Assembly: GCF_027484705.1 (NCBI RefSeq)
Contig: NZ_JAIXSL010000007.1
Span: 434,001 to 498,000 of the forward strand
DNA from: Flavobacterium sp.
GTDB taxonomy: Bacteria > Bacteroidota > Bacteroidia > Flavobacteriales > Flavobacteriaceae
DNA: 64,000 nucleotides
Direction: 5' to 3'
Made by a program: the position numbers and the translations under genes. Position 1 is the stretch's first letter. Each line of letters starts with the position of its first letter. Positions 37,934 to 45,746 of this stretch are shown here, in pieces. The notes beneath the pieces were generated by a model. That model ran no database searches and was not told the DNA's origin. It saw nothing but the letters and a program-made list of their open reading frames with translations.

Positions 37934-37941
37934 CAAAGATA
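37934..37941 (-). promoter_or_regulatory. pgi promoter box
   Basis: TATCTTTG read leftward, about 34 bases before the ATG; no clear TTG upstream. Confidence 0.5.
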
Positions 37942-37951
37942 ATAAAGTTAT

Positions 37952-37992
37952 GGAACGCGGAGGACACGGTTTATAAGGATTTACACAGATTT
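37952..37992 (+). repeat. GGAACGCGGATG-type short-tandem element, copy A
   Basis: GGAACGCGGAGGACACGGTT...TTACACAGATTT. It resembles the elements at 42554 and 51755: degenerate units around ACGGATTT/CGCGGAT. Each of the three lies within 15-40 bases of a GGGGTTC-loop element. Confidence 0.6.
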
Positions 37993-38017
37993 AATATCAA
38001 TTCTATTTGGGTTGAGA

Positions 38018-38101
38018 AGCCCTAGCCCCGATAGAAGAGAAAATCCTTTTGTGCTGGGGTTCAGCACAAAAGATTGCAACGGATAGCGGGAACCAGCTCC
38101 T
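38018..38101 (+). repeat. GGGGTTC-loop intergenic element, copy 2
   Basis: Starts AGCCCTAGCCCCGAT and ends GCGGGAACCAGCTCCT. The hairpin CTTTTGTGCT-GGGGTTC-AGCACAAAAG (38046-38072) has 10 perfect pairs. Situated between the M23 gene's stop and pgi. Confidence 0.85.
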
Positions 38102-38108
38102 AAAAAAA

Positions 38109-39338
38109 TTACTTCTTAAATTTCGAATGGGCTACACTGTCCAGTTCGCGCTTCAGGGGTTTCATTTGTGCTAAGAATCGAGGCAGGTTGCGCTTGTCCA
38201 TCGGTTCAGAATTCGGAAGTTTTAGTTTGAGCGCATCGACCTGAACACCGTTTTTCCAGAAACGGTAACATACGTGTGGGCCAGTAGCCAGTCCGGTGCT
38301 TCCAACCTTTCCGATAATGTCGCCTTGGTTGACGTGTTGTCCGCGGCGCGCCAGAATTTTGGACATGTGCAAATATTGTGTCGAATACGTGCGGTCATGT
38401 TTTACCTTGACGAAGTTTCCGTTTCCGGCTGTAAACCCCGTTTGTTCAACGACTCCTGAGGCTGTAGTCATAATCGGAGTTCCTGTTGGAGCTGCGTAAT
38501 CGGTGCCTTTGTGGGCTTTCCAGATCAGCTGTACCGGATGGAACCTGTTTTTGGTAAAGTGTGAAGTAATATTGACATATTTGAGCGGCGCTTTGAGGAA
38601 GAAATTTTTGAGTGCTTTTCCTTCGTCATCGAAATAATCGAGTTTGCCGGAACCTTCATTTTGTTCGAACGGAAAGGCGTAAATAGTTTTGCCTTTGTAT
38701 TCGAAGAACGCGGCTTTAAGACTGTCGACGCCGTCGTAAATCGTGTCGTCAATAAAGCGTTCGGTGAAAGTAATGCCGAATTTATCACCTTTTTTAAGTT
38801 TGAAGAAGTCGATTGACCAAGCGTAAATCTTGGTAATTTTACTGGCTAAGGCAATATCAACACCTTCTTTTTGTATGGCTTCGGAAAGAGAGCCGTCGAG
38901 ACTTCCGGCAATAGTTCTTTGCTTGATTCGTATTGGGCGGATTTTTTTGGAAACGTGAACGGAATCCCTGAAATCTATTACATAATAAGTTCCTCTGTCA
39001 GGCTGATAAACGAACGCTTGTAATTTCTTTTTGCGGTCTTTGGATCTGAAAAGCGTGAATGGTTTGCCGATACGCATTATTCTGACATCGAAACTGTCCT
39101 TGACTTTTTCGATGATGTCGTATACTTTTTGGTCTCCAAGATTTTGTTTGTCGAGGATGCTACCGAAAGTATCGCCGCTTTTGATGGTGTCGTTGGCAAC
39201 ATTGAAGTCGTTGTATTTGAATCCGAATTGTTCGACGATGGGAATGGGTTGGTTTTCAGCATATAGGATTTCATCTTCCTGATTTTTACAGGAAAACAAT
39301 GCCAATAAAATGATAGTGACTGTGATTACTTTTTTCAA
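38109..39338 (-). CDS. M23-family metallopeptidase lipoprotein
   Basis: 409 residues from a TTG at 39336-39338; the frame is open further back, but only through the dioxygenase gene. A lipobox LLALFSC puts the lipid on Cys17. A middle domain (about 30-280) precedes the M23 peptidase, whose zinc ligands are seen in HKGTDYAAP, LHM and GPHVCYRFW. Cleaves peptidoglycan cross-links. It begins 22 bases after the tryptophan-dioxygenase-family gene, forming an operon with it and DUF3108. Confidence 0.9.
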   Translation of the reverse strand: MKKVITVTIILLALFSCKNQEDEILYAENQPIPIVEQFGFKYNDFNVANDTIKSGDTFGSILDKQNLGDQKVYDIIEKVKDSFDVRIMRIGKPFTLFRSKDRKKKLQAFVYQPDRGTYYVIDFRDSVHVSKKIRPIRIKQRTIAGSLDGSLSEAIQKEGVDIALASKITKIYAWSIDFFKLKKGDKFGITFTERFIDDTIYDGVDSLKAAFFEYKGKTIYAFPFEQNEGSGKLDYFDDEGKALKNFFLKAPLKYVNITSHFTKNRFHPVQLIWKAHKGTDYAAPTGTPIMTTASGVVEQTGFTAGNGNFVKVKHDRTYSTQYLHMSKILARRGQHVNQGDIIGKVGSTGLATGPHVCYRFWKNGVQVDALKLKLPNSEPMDKRNLPRFLAQMKPLKRELDSVAHSKFKK

Positions 39339-39360
39339 AGTTTTTTGATTTGTGCGATGA

Positions 39361-40290
39361 TTATTCTGCTCCCCAGTTTTTGAGTTCTTCTTCGGTCCAC
39401 AATTCGGGGAAGAAAATCCTGCGTTGGTATTTGGGGTGCATGTATTTTTTCCAGTCGCTTCCGCCGGTAGCTTCACCGCTGCCCTGCCCGCTTTCAATGT
39501 ACTTTCTCGCGGCATTTAAATGGCCCATCACCCAAGTGATATTGACAGTATGGTCGTAATGTCGCATGGCTTTGATGAGTTCAGGATTTTTTTGATCGAC
39601 TTCGGGAAGTTGTTTGAATTTCTGCCAAAGGTTGATGGTATTGTATTCTTCCATTTCCCTTAAAAACAAAGCTTTGTATTTGCGTTCGAACTCTAAGATC
39701 AGGAATGATTTTTCGCCTGTTTGATGGTCTTTGCCCGCGGCCTGCCAATACAGATGCTCGAAAGCATGTTCGTAGGGTGTATTTCTGTTAATAGTCGCTC
39801 TGAAACGATAATCAATAAGGTTGATCAGATCGGTGGACGCAAATTCGATGAGGCGGTATTGCGCGCTTTGGAAACCACTTGCCGGAGTCAGCGTATTTCT
39901 GAATTTCATGTATTGTTCTACTTCCATGCCGTCACCCATGATGTCAAAAGATTGCGTCAGCATATCGAAGTAACGGCTGATGCGCATGAGTCTTTCTGTA
40001 AAAAAATCTGTAGCCGGTTTTGGATTGTGTGATAATTGGTGAATTTCCCAAAGAATCATTTTGAATAGCAATTCATTAACCTGATGGTACATGATGAATA
40101 CCATTTCGTCAGGTAACGTGGTTCTTTGGATTTGTAGATTTAGCAAGGCGTCGGTCTGGATGTAATCCCAATAAGTGATAGGTTTCGCCCAAAGTAAACC
40201 TTCAAGATGGGTTTCTGTTTTTTGGTTGATGGCTTGAAATTTATCTTCAAGATGTACTAAAATTTCATGAGTATTATTGGTGATCTCCAT
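39361..40290 (-). CDS. Tryptophan 2,3-dioxygenase family protein
   Basis: 309 residues, all-helical haem dioxygenase. TYWDYIQTDALLNLQ at the start, the distal His in YHQVNELLFKMILWEIHQL and late GSGEATGGSDW match the family; the usual GTGGSSG loop reads GEATGGSD here. True members open the indole ring of tryptophan to N-formylkynurenine. The changed loop leaves room for a related substrate, so no symbol is given. Start and DUF3108 stop share one base (TAATG), showing translational coupling. Confidence 0.85.
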   Translation of the reverse strand: MEITNNTHEILVHLEDKFQAINQKTETHLEGLLWAKPITYWDYIQTDALLNLQIQRTTLPDEMVFIMYHQVNELLFKMILWEIHQLSHNPKPATDFFTERLMRISRYFDMLTQSFDIMGDGMEVEQYMKFRNTLTPASGFQSAQYRLIEFASTDLINLIDYRFRATINRNTPYEHAFEHLYWQAAGKDHQTGEKSFLILEFERKYKALFLREMEEYNTINLWQKFKQLPEVDQKNPELIKAMRHYDHTVNITWVMGHLNAARKYIESGQGSGEATGGSDWKKYMHPKYQRRIFFPELWTEEELKNWGAE

Positions 40291-41066
40291 TAGGGTTTTA
40301 CTTTTACTTTAAAAGAATATTTTAAACCTTTAAACGCATCCAAATCAGCTTTTATGGAACCAACTGCTAAGGCGGCCTTGATACGGATAGGTAGTTTATT
40401 GTCATCATTTGAAATCCAGACGGTCAAACTTTCCTCTTCTTTGAAAACTCGGCCAGATTGCACTAATGGTCTGAAAATCATCGTAGGCACAATACCAAAT
40501 TTGGTGTCGAGGTCTTCGTATCCAAGGAATTTTAATTTGAATTTTGTGATTTCATCGTCGAAAAACATGTCAATGACAACAGATTCGCCGACTTTAAGTT
40601 TATCGATGTTGGGATGGTTTCTCAGATAATAAAACGTGGAAACCATATCCTGAATATTGTCGGTAACAACTATGGTTTTCTCAGTGTTGTTTTTATAATC
40701 CTTCACCAGAACTTTGTTACTGTTCTGATTGAAAAATCCTTCTTGGTCCTTTCTATAGCCGCCTTCGTCAATTTTTCTGACGAATTGGTATGGACTTCCG
40801 GTTTCTCTGTCAAAATAGCTTTCGTAAAGATCATCTACCTTGAAAAAAAACCGCGACATTCCTGTGGTATATCCTTTGCCAACCGCATGATAGACTTTTT
40901 TGTTGTTTCTGACCGCTTCGCCTACTTCGAGTGTTGCGTAACCAGCATTCACCAGTCCGTAATGGATTCTGAATTTAAACCATTCGCCGACATCAAACGC
41001 TCTTTCTTTTTGTGAACTAAAACCGAAAGTGGATATAATTAATACAAATGCTAGGATTCTTTTCAT
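40290..41066 (-). CDS. DUF3108-domain protein
   Basis: 258 residues from the ATG at 41064-41066 (MKRILAFVLIIS), with a signal peptide (cleavage near SSQ). An upstream ATG adds 15 polar residues before the signal and is less likely. DUF3108 covers most of the rest (FKIHYGLVNAGYATLEV-like opening, VWISNDDNKLPIRIKA). Periplasmic or outer-membrane-associated; function unknown. First of the three-gene unit with the dioxygenase-family and M23 genes; sharing with a cell-wall peptidase suggests an envelope role. Confidence 0.88.
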   Translation of the reverse strand: MKRILAFVLIISTFGFSSQKERAFDVGEWFKFRIHYGLVNAGYATLEVGEAVRNNKKVYHAVGKGYTTGMSRFFFKVDDLYESYFDRETGSPYQFVRKIDEGGYRKDQEGFFNQNSNKVLVKDYKNNTEKTIVVTDNIQDMVSTFYYLRNHPNIDKLKVGESVVIDMFFDDEITKFKLKFLGYEDLDTKFGIVPTMIFRPLVQSGRVFKEEESLTVWISNDDNKLPIRIKAALAVGSIKADLDAFKGLKYSFKVKVKP

Positions 41067-41128
41067 CTTTTTTTGAATTGATTTCTGCCGAGAACTCAAT
41101 ATCTGTTCCAAATGTATTAAAACAAAAA

Positions 41129-41158
41129 AACCCAGTCAAATTAATGACTGAGTTTTTA
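41129..41158 (-). terminator. Terminator downstream of hppD
   Basis: AAAACTCAGTCA / TGACTGGGTTTTTTTG stem-loop read leftward. It sits about 200 bases past the hppD stop, which is far for that gene; it may end a separate transcript. Confidence 0.75.
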
Positions 41159-41240
41159 TGCTATTAACCAACCAAAAACTATAAATTATAAAAAATTTAT
41201 ATAAAAAGATCCGGAAACCACTCCTTTGCTTTTTGTTGGT
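41130..41240 (-). ncRNA. Candidate structured RNA between hppD and DUF3108
   Basis: A TATCTTTG promoter box (complement of 41242-41249) starts a region ending at the terminator above, about 105 bases. The 5' ACCAACAAAAA can pair with TTTTTGGTTGGT near the 3' side (one bulge). Inside is TATAAAT/ATTTATA and a GC-richer GGAGTGGTTTCCGG segment unlike the surrounding AT-rich DNA. No open frame longer than about 11 codons is present. It could instead be the 3' UTR of hppD. Confidence 0.35.
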
Positions 41241-41361
41241 ACAAAGATAGATTCATTTTTATTATATTCTTAATTAAAAATCAACTTTAACACGTTATAC
41301 TTAAAAAACTCAGACGAACGACGCGCTGTTTTAATGAATTCTCAATTATTTCATATTTTTA

Positions 41362-42522
41362 TTAAAGAGTCCCTCGTTTTTCCTGTTCTCTCTCAATAGA
41401 TTCGAAAAGCGCTTTGAAATTTCCTGCTCCGAAACCTTTGGCACCCATTCTTTGAATGATTTCAAAAAATAATGTAGGTCTGTCTTCAACAGGTTTGGTG
41501 AAGATTTGCAACAGATATCCGTCTTCATCGGCATCAACCATAATGGCTAATTTTTCAATCTCGGCAATGTCTTCGTTCATCATTTTCATATGATCTCCCA
41601 AGCGATTAGGAATATCTTCATAATAAGCCTTTGGCGGAGCTGATAAAAATTCTATGCCACGTTGTCGCAATTTGGTTACGGTTGTGATGATATCGTCGGT
41701 GGCAATCGCAATGTGTTGTACGCCTGAACCTTCATAAAAATCCAAATATTCTTCGATTTGGGAGCGCTTGTTTCCTTTTGCAGGTTCGTTGATCGGGAAT
41801 TTGATTCTACCGTTACCATTGCTCATCACTTTGCTCATCAAGGCTGAATATTCGGTATGGATTTGTTTGTCATCAAACGAAAGGAAATTTACGAATCCCA
41901 TCACTTCCTCGTACCATTTTACCCAAACATTCATTTGGTTCCAGCCTACATTGCCTACCATATGATCGATATATTTCAATCCAATCGGCTCTGGATTATA
42001 ATCTGATTTCCATTCCACATAACCCGGTAAAAAAGTACCTGTGTAGTTTTTGCGCTCTACGAACATATGCACGGTTTCGCCATAAGTGTAGATTCCGGCA
42101 CGGACGACTTCTCCGAATTCGTCTTTTTCAACTATCGGTTCCATATAGACTTTGGCGCCGCGTTTTGTAGTTTCTTCAAATGATTTTCTGGCGTCTTCCA
42201 CCCAAAGCGCAACCACTTTTACGCCATCTCCATGTTTTTTGACGTGTTCCCCGATTGGCGAATCGCTCGTTAACGCCGTGGTCAGTACCAATCGGATTTT
42301 GTCTTGTTTTAACACATAAGATGCTCTGTCTCTGACGCCAGTTTCCAACCCTGCATAGGCTAACGATTGGAATCCGAAGGCGGTTTTGTAGAAATGAGCC
42401 GCTTGCTTGGCATTCCCGACGTAGAATTCTACGTAATCGGTACCCATTAAAGGAAGGAAATCTTGTGCTCCTTCGAATATTTTTTCTAGTCCGTAATCGA
42501 CGGAGGTGACTTGTTTTGACAT
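41362..42522 (-). CDS. hppD: 4-Hydroxyphenylpyruvate dioxygenase
   Basis: 386 residues. Two VOC-type halves; Fe(II) ligands H187 (KYIDHMVGNV), H270 (SGVQHIAIATDD) and E354 (TLFFEIIQRMGAKGFG, the C-terminal active-site helix). Converts 4-hydroxyphenylpyruvate to homogentisate. It works with the upstream hmgA in tyrosine breakdown; the two are separated by 194 bases holding two repeat elements. Complete. Confidence 0.96.
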   Translation of the reverse strand: MSKQVTSVDYGLEKIFEGAQDFLPLMGTDYVEFYVGNAKQAAHFYKTAFGFQSLAYAGLETGVRDRASYVLKQDKIRLVLTTALTSDSPIGEHVKKHGDGVKVVALWVEDARKSFEETTKRGAKVYMEPIVEKDEFGEVVRAGIYTYGETVHMFVERKNYTGTFLPGYVEWKSDYNPEPIGLKYIDHMVGNVGWNQMNVWVKWYEEVMGFVNFLSFDDKQIHTEYSALMSKVMSNGNGRIKFPINEPAKGNKRSQIEEYLDFYEGSGVQHIAIATDDIITTVTKLRQRGIEFLSAPPKAYYEDIPNRLGDHMKMMNEDIAEIEKLAIMVDADEDGYLLQIFTKPVEDRPTLFFEIIQRMGAKGFGAGNFKALFESIEREQEKRGTL

Positions 42523-42553
42523 GATTTTTATTTTTTTTATCGTAAACTGTTTG

Positions 42554-42594
42554 GGAACGCGGATGAAGCGGATTGGACAGGTTTACGCTGATTT
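42554..42594 (+). repeat. GGAACGCGGATG-type short-tandem element, copy B
   Basis: GGAACGCGGATGAAGCGGATT...GGTTTACGCTGATTTT, the clearest of the three copies. Next to GGGGTTC-loop copy 3. Confidence 0.65.
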
Positions 42595-42627
42595 TATATT
42601 TATTGTAAAAGTTGTTTTTGATACTAT

Positions 42628-42711
42628 AGCCTAGCCCCGATAGCAGTGGAAATCCTTTTGTGGCGGGGTTCGCCATAAAAGATTGAGAACGTATAGCGGG
42701 AAATAGCTTCT
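42628..42711 (+). repeat. GGGGTTC-loop intergenic element, copy 3
   Basis: AGCCTAGCCCCGAT...GCGGGAAATAGCTTCT. The hairpin is CTTTTGTGGC-GGGGTTC-GCCATAAAAG (42655-42681), 10 pairs with one G-T wobble. Relative to copy 2, the two loop-proximal pairs change on both sides (CT/AG to GC/GC), a covariation. Lies immediately after the hmgA stop. Confidence 0.85.
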
Positions 42712-42716
42712 AAAAA

Positions 42717-43874
42717 CTATTCCGTCCAAGATTTGTAATACTTCCTGTCATCGATTCGCATGGCGTCTTCTGTAACCATTAACGGTCTGAATGTATCAAC
42801 CATCACCGCCAACTCGTGGGTTTCGGTCTGACCGATGCTTCGCTCCATCGCGCCCGGTGCCGGTCCGTGTGGGATGCCTTTCGGATGCAGCGTGATGTGG
42901 CCTTGTTCAATATTATTTCTACTCATGAAGTCTCCGTCGACATAATATAAAACCTCATCGCTGTCGATATTGCTGTGGTTGTAAGGCGCGGGAATCGCTT
43001 TCGGGTGGTAATCGTAAAGCCTTGGACAGAACGAGCAAACTACAAAAGAGGCGGTTTCAAAAGTCTGGTGCACCGGTGGCGGTTGGTGCACGCGGCCTGT
43101 AATCGGTTCGAAATTGTGAATGCTGAACGCATAAGGGAAATTATAACCATCCCAACCCACAACATCAAATGGATGTGTAGCGTATACCATTTCGTGAATC
43201 ATGCCTTCTTTTTTGACCTTGATCAGAAAATCGCCTTTCTCGTCATGGGTTTCGAGTTCAGTCGGCAATTTGAAATCACGTTCGCAAAATGGGGAATGTT
43301 CGAGATGTTGGCCCGATTCGTTTTTGTATCGTTTTGGCGTGTAGAAGGGCGTGAAAGATTCTACATAAAACAAACGGTTGTCGTTAGTTTCAAATTCAAT
43401 CTGATAAATCATACCGCGCGGAATGATCAGGTAATCGCCATATTCGAATGGAATATTTCCGAGCATTGTGCGCAGTGTTCCTTTGCCTTTGTGGATGAAG
43501 ATCATTTCATCGGCATCAGCGTTTTTATAAAAATAGGACGTTAATGATTGTTGCGGTGCGGCCAGTCCAATCGTGCAGTCTTTATTGACGAGCATGGGTT
43601 TTCGGCTGTCGAGGAAATCGGCCTGTGGTTGCACTTCAAATCCTTTAAGCAATAAAGATTTAATGTTTTTTCCGATGGCGATTTTAGGCTCTACGGAATA
43701 GGATTTAATAATTTCTTTGACTTGCGTCGGACGATGAACATGGTACAAAAGCGAAGAATGTCCGTGGAATCCTTCGGTTCCGAAAAGCTGTTCGTAATAC
43801 AATCCGCCGTTTGGTTTTTCGAAGATCACGTGACGCTTTTGAGGGAAGTCTCCTAGTTTGTGATATATTGGCAT
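42717..43874 (-). CDS. hmgA: Homogentisate 1,2-dioxygenase
   Basis: 385 residues, shorter than the about 445 of the animal enzyme, with a cupin-type core. Fe(II) ligands are probably the His and Glu in YNHSNIDSDEVLYY and the His in KGIPHGPAPG; HPFDVVGWDGYNFPYAF is also conserved. Opens the ring of homogentisate to maleylacetoacetate. The steps after this (isomerase, fumarylacetoacetase) are not in the window. Confidence 0.93.
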   Translation of the reverse strand: MPIYHKLGDFPQKRHVIFEKPNGGLYYEQLFGTEGFHGHSSLLYHVHRPTQVKEIIKSYSVEPKIAIGKNIKSLLLKGFEVQPQADFLDSRKPMLVNKDCTIGLAAPQQSLTSYFYKNADADEMIFIHKGKGTLRTMLGNIPFEYGDYLIIPRGMIYQIEFETNDNRLFYVESFTPFYTPKRYKNESGQHLEHSPFCERDFKLPTELETHDEKGDFLIKVKKEGMIHEMVYATHPFDVVGWDGYNFPYAFSIHNFEPITGRVHQPPPVHQTFETASFVVCSFCPRLYDYHPKAIPAPYNHSNIDSDEVLYYVDGDFMSRNNIEQGHITLHPKGIPHGPAPGAMERSIGQTETHELAVMVDTFRPLMVTEDAMRIDDRKYYKSWTE

Positions 43875-43927
43875 AACTTTTTAATTAATAATGAATAATA
43901 AAAATATCTAATTCATAATTAAAAAAT

Positions 43928-43993
43928 TCATTCAGGATTCCTTTTGATGAGGAATTTGAGGTGTGCTAATAAACCAATCCAGGTTGTTTTCAT
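43928..43993 (-). CDS. Possible 21-residue peptide upstream of hmgA
   Basis: Begins MKTTWIGLLAHLKFLIKRNP and ends at TGA 53 bases before hmgA, on the same strand. Length, hydrophobic-basic pattern and position suit a small membrane-active or leader peptide, but no Tyr/Phe run typical of an attenuator is present. No clear promoter was found. Could be chance. Confidence 0.3.
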   Translation of the reverse strand: MKTTWIGLLAHLKFLIKRNPE

Positions 43994-44129
43994 AGGTGTG
44001 AATGCTGTTTATTATAAGTCACGTTTGGCATCGCCCAATACTATAAAAATAAATTTCAAGGCGATTCTACAATAACAAATATCGTAAAAAATCATTTTGG
44101 AACAGCAGTTCTTGTGAAATATTTAAACG

Positions 44130-44166
44130 CAAAAAAGGCATTGATGTATAATTTTCAATGCCTTTT
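44130..44166 (-). terminator. Terminator of the APC permease gene
   Basis: Nine-pair stem AAGGCATTG / CAATGCCTT with a 12-base loop, followed by a T run read leftward. The rest of 43994-44129 shows no other feature. Confidence 0.9.
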
Positions 44167-44185
44167 GATATTAAATAAATCCTGA

Positions 44186-45664
44186 TTATTTATCGGGATG
44201 GTTGAGCCTGCTGCGTTTTCTACTGTAAGTAAAATAAATCACCAATCCGATGGCCAACCAAACAATAAGTCGCAACCAGTTGGTCCAGCCTAAACCGTAA
44301 ATCATTGCCATACAAACGATGATGCCTAAAATTGGAACCAAAGGAACGAATGGTGTTTTGAATTCTCGTTTCATATCTGGCTCCGTTTTTCTCAATACAA
44401 TCACTGAAAAACACACAAGAATAAAAGCGAAAAGCGTCCCAATACTAGTCATATCGCCGACAATATCTCCTGGAATAAAGGCTGCGAACAAACCAACAAT
44501 AACCAAAATCACAAGGTTTGCTTTATAAGGTGTTTTGTATTTAGTATGCAAATCTCCGAAGGCTTTCGGTAGCAATCCGTCTTTACCCATAGAATAAAAC
44601 ACTCTTGATTGTCCTAATAACATTACTAGAATAACAGAAGTAAATCCGAATAAAATCGCAACGGTTACAAATTGTGCCAACCATTGGTATGAAGTTCCCA
44701 TGGCTGAAGTGATGGCATTCGCTACAGAAGCTTCTTTTCCGCCGGTTCTGAAGAACTCCACCGATTCAAGCCCAGTCAGCACGTGTGCGAATAATATATA
44801 TAAAACGGTACAAATAGCCAACGATCCTAATATTCCAATCGGCATATCGCGTTTTGGATTTTTGGTTTCCTGAGCCGCAGTACTTACCGCATCAAATCCA
44901 ATAAAGGCAAAGAAAACGGTTCCGGCGGCGCCAAGGATTCCCATGATGCCTCCGAAATGGTGGCCGACGCCATGCTCATCCACAAAAACAGAATCCTGCG
45001 GAATGTATGGCGTATGGTTCGCCGGGTTGATGAATGACCAGCCCAAAACAATAATCAATACCACAATAGTCACTTTCACCACGACAATTAATCCGTTGAC
45101 GAATGCAGATTCCTGAGTTCCTTTAATCAAGAGCAAACTAATCACCGCAACAATAAACAATGCCGGCAGATTGATCAAACCTTGTTCGCCTATAGCGGAA
45201 GTCTGGAAAGGCGAATGGCACAACGAATACGGAATCGGACTCGTATGCAGCACATTGACCAGCAGGTTGTTGAGATATTCACTCCACGCAATCCCAACCG
45301 TGGCTGCTCCTACGGCATATTCAAGGATCAAATCCCAACCGATAATCCAAGCGAGCAATTCGCCCATGGTTGCGTAAGTATAGGTATAGGCACTTCCGGA
45401 AATCGGAATAGACGAAGACAATTCAGCATAACACAATCCCGCCAAAGCACAACCGATCGCGGCTACGATAAAACCAAGTGTTACTGACGGCCCTGCATTT
45501 TGGGCGGCAGCAGTCGCGGTTCTTACAAAAAGACCGGCTCCGATAATAGCTCCGATTCCGAGCGCGATCAATGACCAAGCGGTCAGGGTTCGTTTCATTC
45601 CTTTTTCGGATTCCGAAGCTTCGCTTAATAATAGTGCTAGAGGTTTTTTCTTCCAAATTGACAT
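44186..45664 (-). CDS. APC-family amino-acid permease
   Basis: 492 residues, about 12 membrane helices. The first helix motif GIGAIIGAGLFVRTA is the substrate/Na or H site of APC transporters; FIGFDAVSTAAQETKNP follows in helix 6. It resembles cationic-amino-acid or broad-range permeases of Bacteroidota, though the substrate cannot be fixed. Near hmgA/hppD, so aromatic amino acids are possible but speculative. Confidence 0.92.
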   Translation of the reverse strand: MSIWKKKPLALLLSEASESEKGMKRTLTAWSLIALGIGAIIGAGLFVRTATAAAQNAGPSVTLGFIVAAIGCALAGLCYAELSSSIPISGSAYTYTYATMGELLAWIIGWDLILEYAVGAATVGIAWSEYLNNLLVNVLHTSPIPYSLCHSPFQTSAIGEQGLINLPALFIVAVISLLLIKGTQESAFVNGLIVVVKVTIVVLIIVLGWSFINPANHTPYIPQDSVFVDEHGVGHHFGGIMGILGAAGTVFFAFIGFDAVSTAAQETKNPKRDMPIGILGSLAICTVLYILFAHVLTGLESVEFFRTGGKEASVANAITSAMGTSYQWLAQFVTVAILFGFTSVILVMLLGQSRVFYSMGKDGLLPKAFGDLHTKYKTPYKANLVILVIVGLFAAFIPGDIVGDMTSIGTLFAFILVCFSVIVLRKTEPDMKREFKTPFVPLVPILGIIVCMAMIYGLGWTNWLRLIVWLAIGLVIYFTYSRKRSRLNHPDK

Positions 45665-45746
45665 GGTGATGCTTTTAATGGGTTATTGAAGCCAAATATA
45701 TTATTTTTTCGACAACATCAAACATAAAATTTAGACTACCCAAGGC

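Noticed and set aside
38046..38072. tRNA T-arm (GGTTC) in the hairpin loops
   Set aside because: The loop resembles a T-loop, but no D-arm, anticodon arm or acceptor stem surrounds any copy.
42176..42676. 166-residue frame overlapping hppD and a repeat element
   Set aside because: Arginine-rich frame crossing the hppD start and intergenic repeats; shadow of hppD codons.
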